This document shows, piece by piece, positions 5,361-6,325 of a stretch of 6,325 nt of DNA; position 1 is the stretch's first letter; each line of letters opens with the position of its first letter. Below the pieces are notes generated by a model. The model saw only the letters and a program-made list of their open reading frames with translations. It made no database searches and was not told where the DNA came from. Position numbers and translations under genes: made by a program. Source of the DNA: an uncultured Oscillospiraceae bacterium (GTDB lineage Bacteria > Bacillota > Clostridia > UBA1381). The stretch is from contig CAMCPC010000076.1 of NCBI GenBank assembly GCA_945876665.1, positions 1 to 6,325 of the forward strand, written 5' to 3'.

Positions 5361-6325
5361 ATGGTTAAGGCAATAGTAGGTGCAAACTGGGGCGATGAGG
5401 GAAAAGGCAAAATCACAGATATGCTTGCCGCTGACAGTGACATCGTTATAAGATTTCAGGGCGGTGCGAACGCGGGCCACACAATCATAAACGAATACGG
5501 AAAATTTGCTCTGCATCTTCTTCCGTCAGGTTCATTCAATCAGAATGTTACAAACATGATAGGCAACGGCGTTGCTCTTGACATTCCCGAGCTTATAAAG
5601 GAAATTAACGAGGTTGTAGACAAAGGCGTCCCTAAGCCAAACATCGTTGTATCGGAAAGATGTCAGGTGCTTATGCCCTATCATAAGCTTTTCGACCAGT
5701 ATGAGGAGGAAAGACTTTCAGACCGCCAGTTCGGTTCAACAAAGTCAGGTATCGCTCCGTTCTTCTCCGACAAGTTCTCAAAGATTGGTTTTCAGGTATG
5801 GGAGCTTTTTGCGGACGATGAACGTCTGATGGAAAAAATCAAAAATGTGCTTGAGGTTAAAAATCTTCTTCTTGAGCACGTTTACCACAAGCCGCTGCTT
5901 GACGCTGACGAGCTTTTTAAAACGCTTAAGGAATACGGCGAAATGATTAAGCCGTACGTTATAGATTCAGTTGCTTTCATGCACAAGGCAATCAAGGAGG
6001 GCAAGAACATTCTTCTTGAAGGTCAGCTTGGCTCACTGAAAGACCCCGATTTCGGCATTTACCCAATGACCACCTCGTCATCAACCCTTGCAGGTTACGG
6101 CGCGGTCGGCGCAGGTATTCCGCCGTATGAAATCAAGGAGGTTATCACAGTCGTAAAGGCATATTCATCAGCAGTAGGCGCGGGTGCGTTTGTTTCCGAG
6201 ATATTCGGTGACGAGGCTGACGAACTAAGACGCCGCGGCGGTGACGGCGGCGAGTTCGGCGCGACAACAGGCAGACCAAGACGTATGGGTTGGTTTGACT
6301 GCGTGGCATCACGCTACGGCTGCCG
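5361..6325 (+). CDS. purA: Adenylosuccinate synthetase, variant type, 3' end outside window
   Basis: The frame is open from an ATG at 5361 to the right edge: 321 codons plus two bases of a protein that is usually about 430 residues. PurA joins aspartate to IMP with GTP, making adenylosuccinate, which PurB then cleaves to AMP. The N-terminal GTP/IMP loop GANWGDEGKGK (residues 7-17) and NAGHT (37-41) supply D12 and H40, the counterparts of E. coli D13 and H41. EFGATTGRPRRMGWFD near the right edge is the conserved IMP/GTP loop. Several usually constant positions differ: Asn for Gln in GxQWGDEGKGK, GSTKSGIAP for GTTGRGIGP, a Lys where E. coli has R143, and EGQLG for EGAQG, putting Leu at E. coli Q224. 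The retained Asp argues against a PurZ-type 2-aminoadenylosuccinate synthase, in which I recall that Asp as replaced. I recall similar sequences from other Clostridia, so this looks like a clade variant, not decay. It follows purB by 39 bases. Confidence 0.94.
   Translation, partial: MVKAIVGANWGDEGKGKITDMLAADSDIVIRFQGGANAGHTIINEYGKFALHLLPSGSFNQNVTNMIGNGVALDIPELIKEINEVVDKGVPKPNIVVSERCQVLMPYHKLFDQYEEERLSDRQFGSTKSGIAPFFSDKFSKIGFQVWELFADDERLMEKIKNVLEVKNLLLEHVYHKPLLDADELFKTLKEYGEMIKPYVIDSVAFMHKAIKEGKNILLEGQLGSLKDPDFGIYPMTTSSSTLAGYGAVGAGIPPYEIKEVITVVKAYSSAVGAGAFVSEIFGDEADELRRRGGDGGEFGATTGRPRRMGWFDCVASRYGC

Noticed and set aside
5361..6325. PurZ-type 2-aminoadenylosuccinate synthase (diaminopurine DNA pathway)
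   Set aside because: The catalytic Asp in WGDEGKGK is kept, whereas I recall it replaced in PurZ. The neighbours are ordinary purine genes and there is no phage context.

Overview
The window reads as a piece of a low-to-mid GC Firmicutes chromosome, most likely class Clostridia and perhaps the Ruminococcaceae/Oscillospirales. This is inferred from strong sigma-A-type promoters, AGGAGG-like ribosome binding sites, a mix of AT-rich spacers and moderately GC genes, a long human-like PurB, and a PurA variant that I recall from Clostridia. There are no phage, insertion-sequence, CRISPR, tRNA or rRNA signatures. All genes look like ordinary chromosomal genes, and no stretch of 300 bases lacks a gene.

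Left part (1-1572). The 3' end of an RluA-family pseudouridine synthase runs in from the left edge on the + strand. It converges on, and overlaps by 49 bases, a minus-strand GT28/MGDG-synthase-type glycosyltransferase that starts at a GTG. That gene diverges from a MATE transporter. The 154-base divergent spacer holds two consensus-grade promoters set back to back, with their -35 boxes only 5 bases apart.

Middle (1573-2944). A complete MATE-family multidrug/cation antiporter ends at a clear rho-independent terminator, which isolates it from what follows.

Right part (2945-6325). A new promoter drives purC, purB and purA in the same direction, with purA cut by the right edge. PurC joins aspartate to CAIR and PurA joins aspartate to IMP; PurB removes fumarate from both products. 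The cluster therefore holds all three enzymes of the aspartate-in, fumarate-out amination chemistry of purine synthesis. The purC leader is only about 36 nt, too short for a purine riboswitch.

The least explained item is the purC-purB spacer. From 3761 to 3863 it forms one long, nearly in-register imperfect palindrome of about 100 nt, ending just upstream of the purB ribosome binding site and lacking a terminator U-tract. It is either a small palindromic repeat (MITE-like) or a structured RNA that sets expression within the operon. This is the best candidate here for something undescribed; the rest is recognisable housekeeping content.
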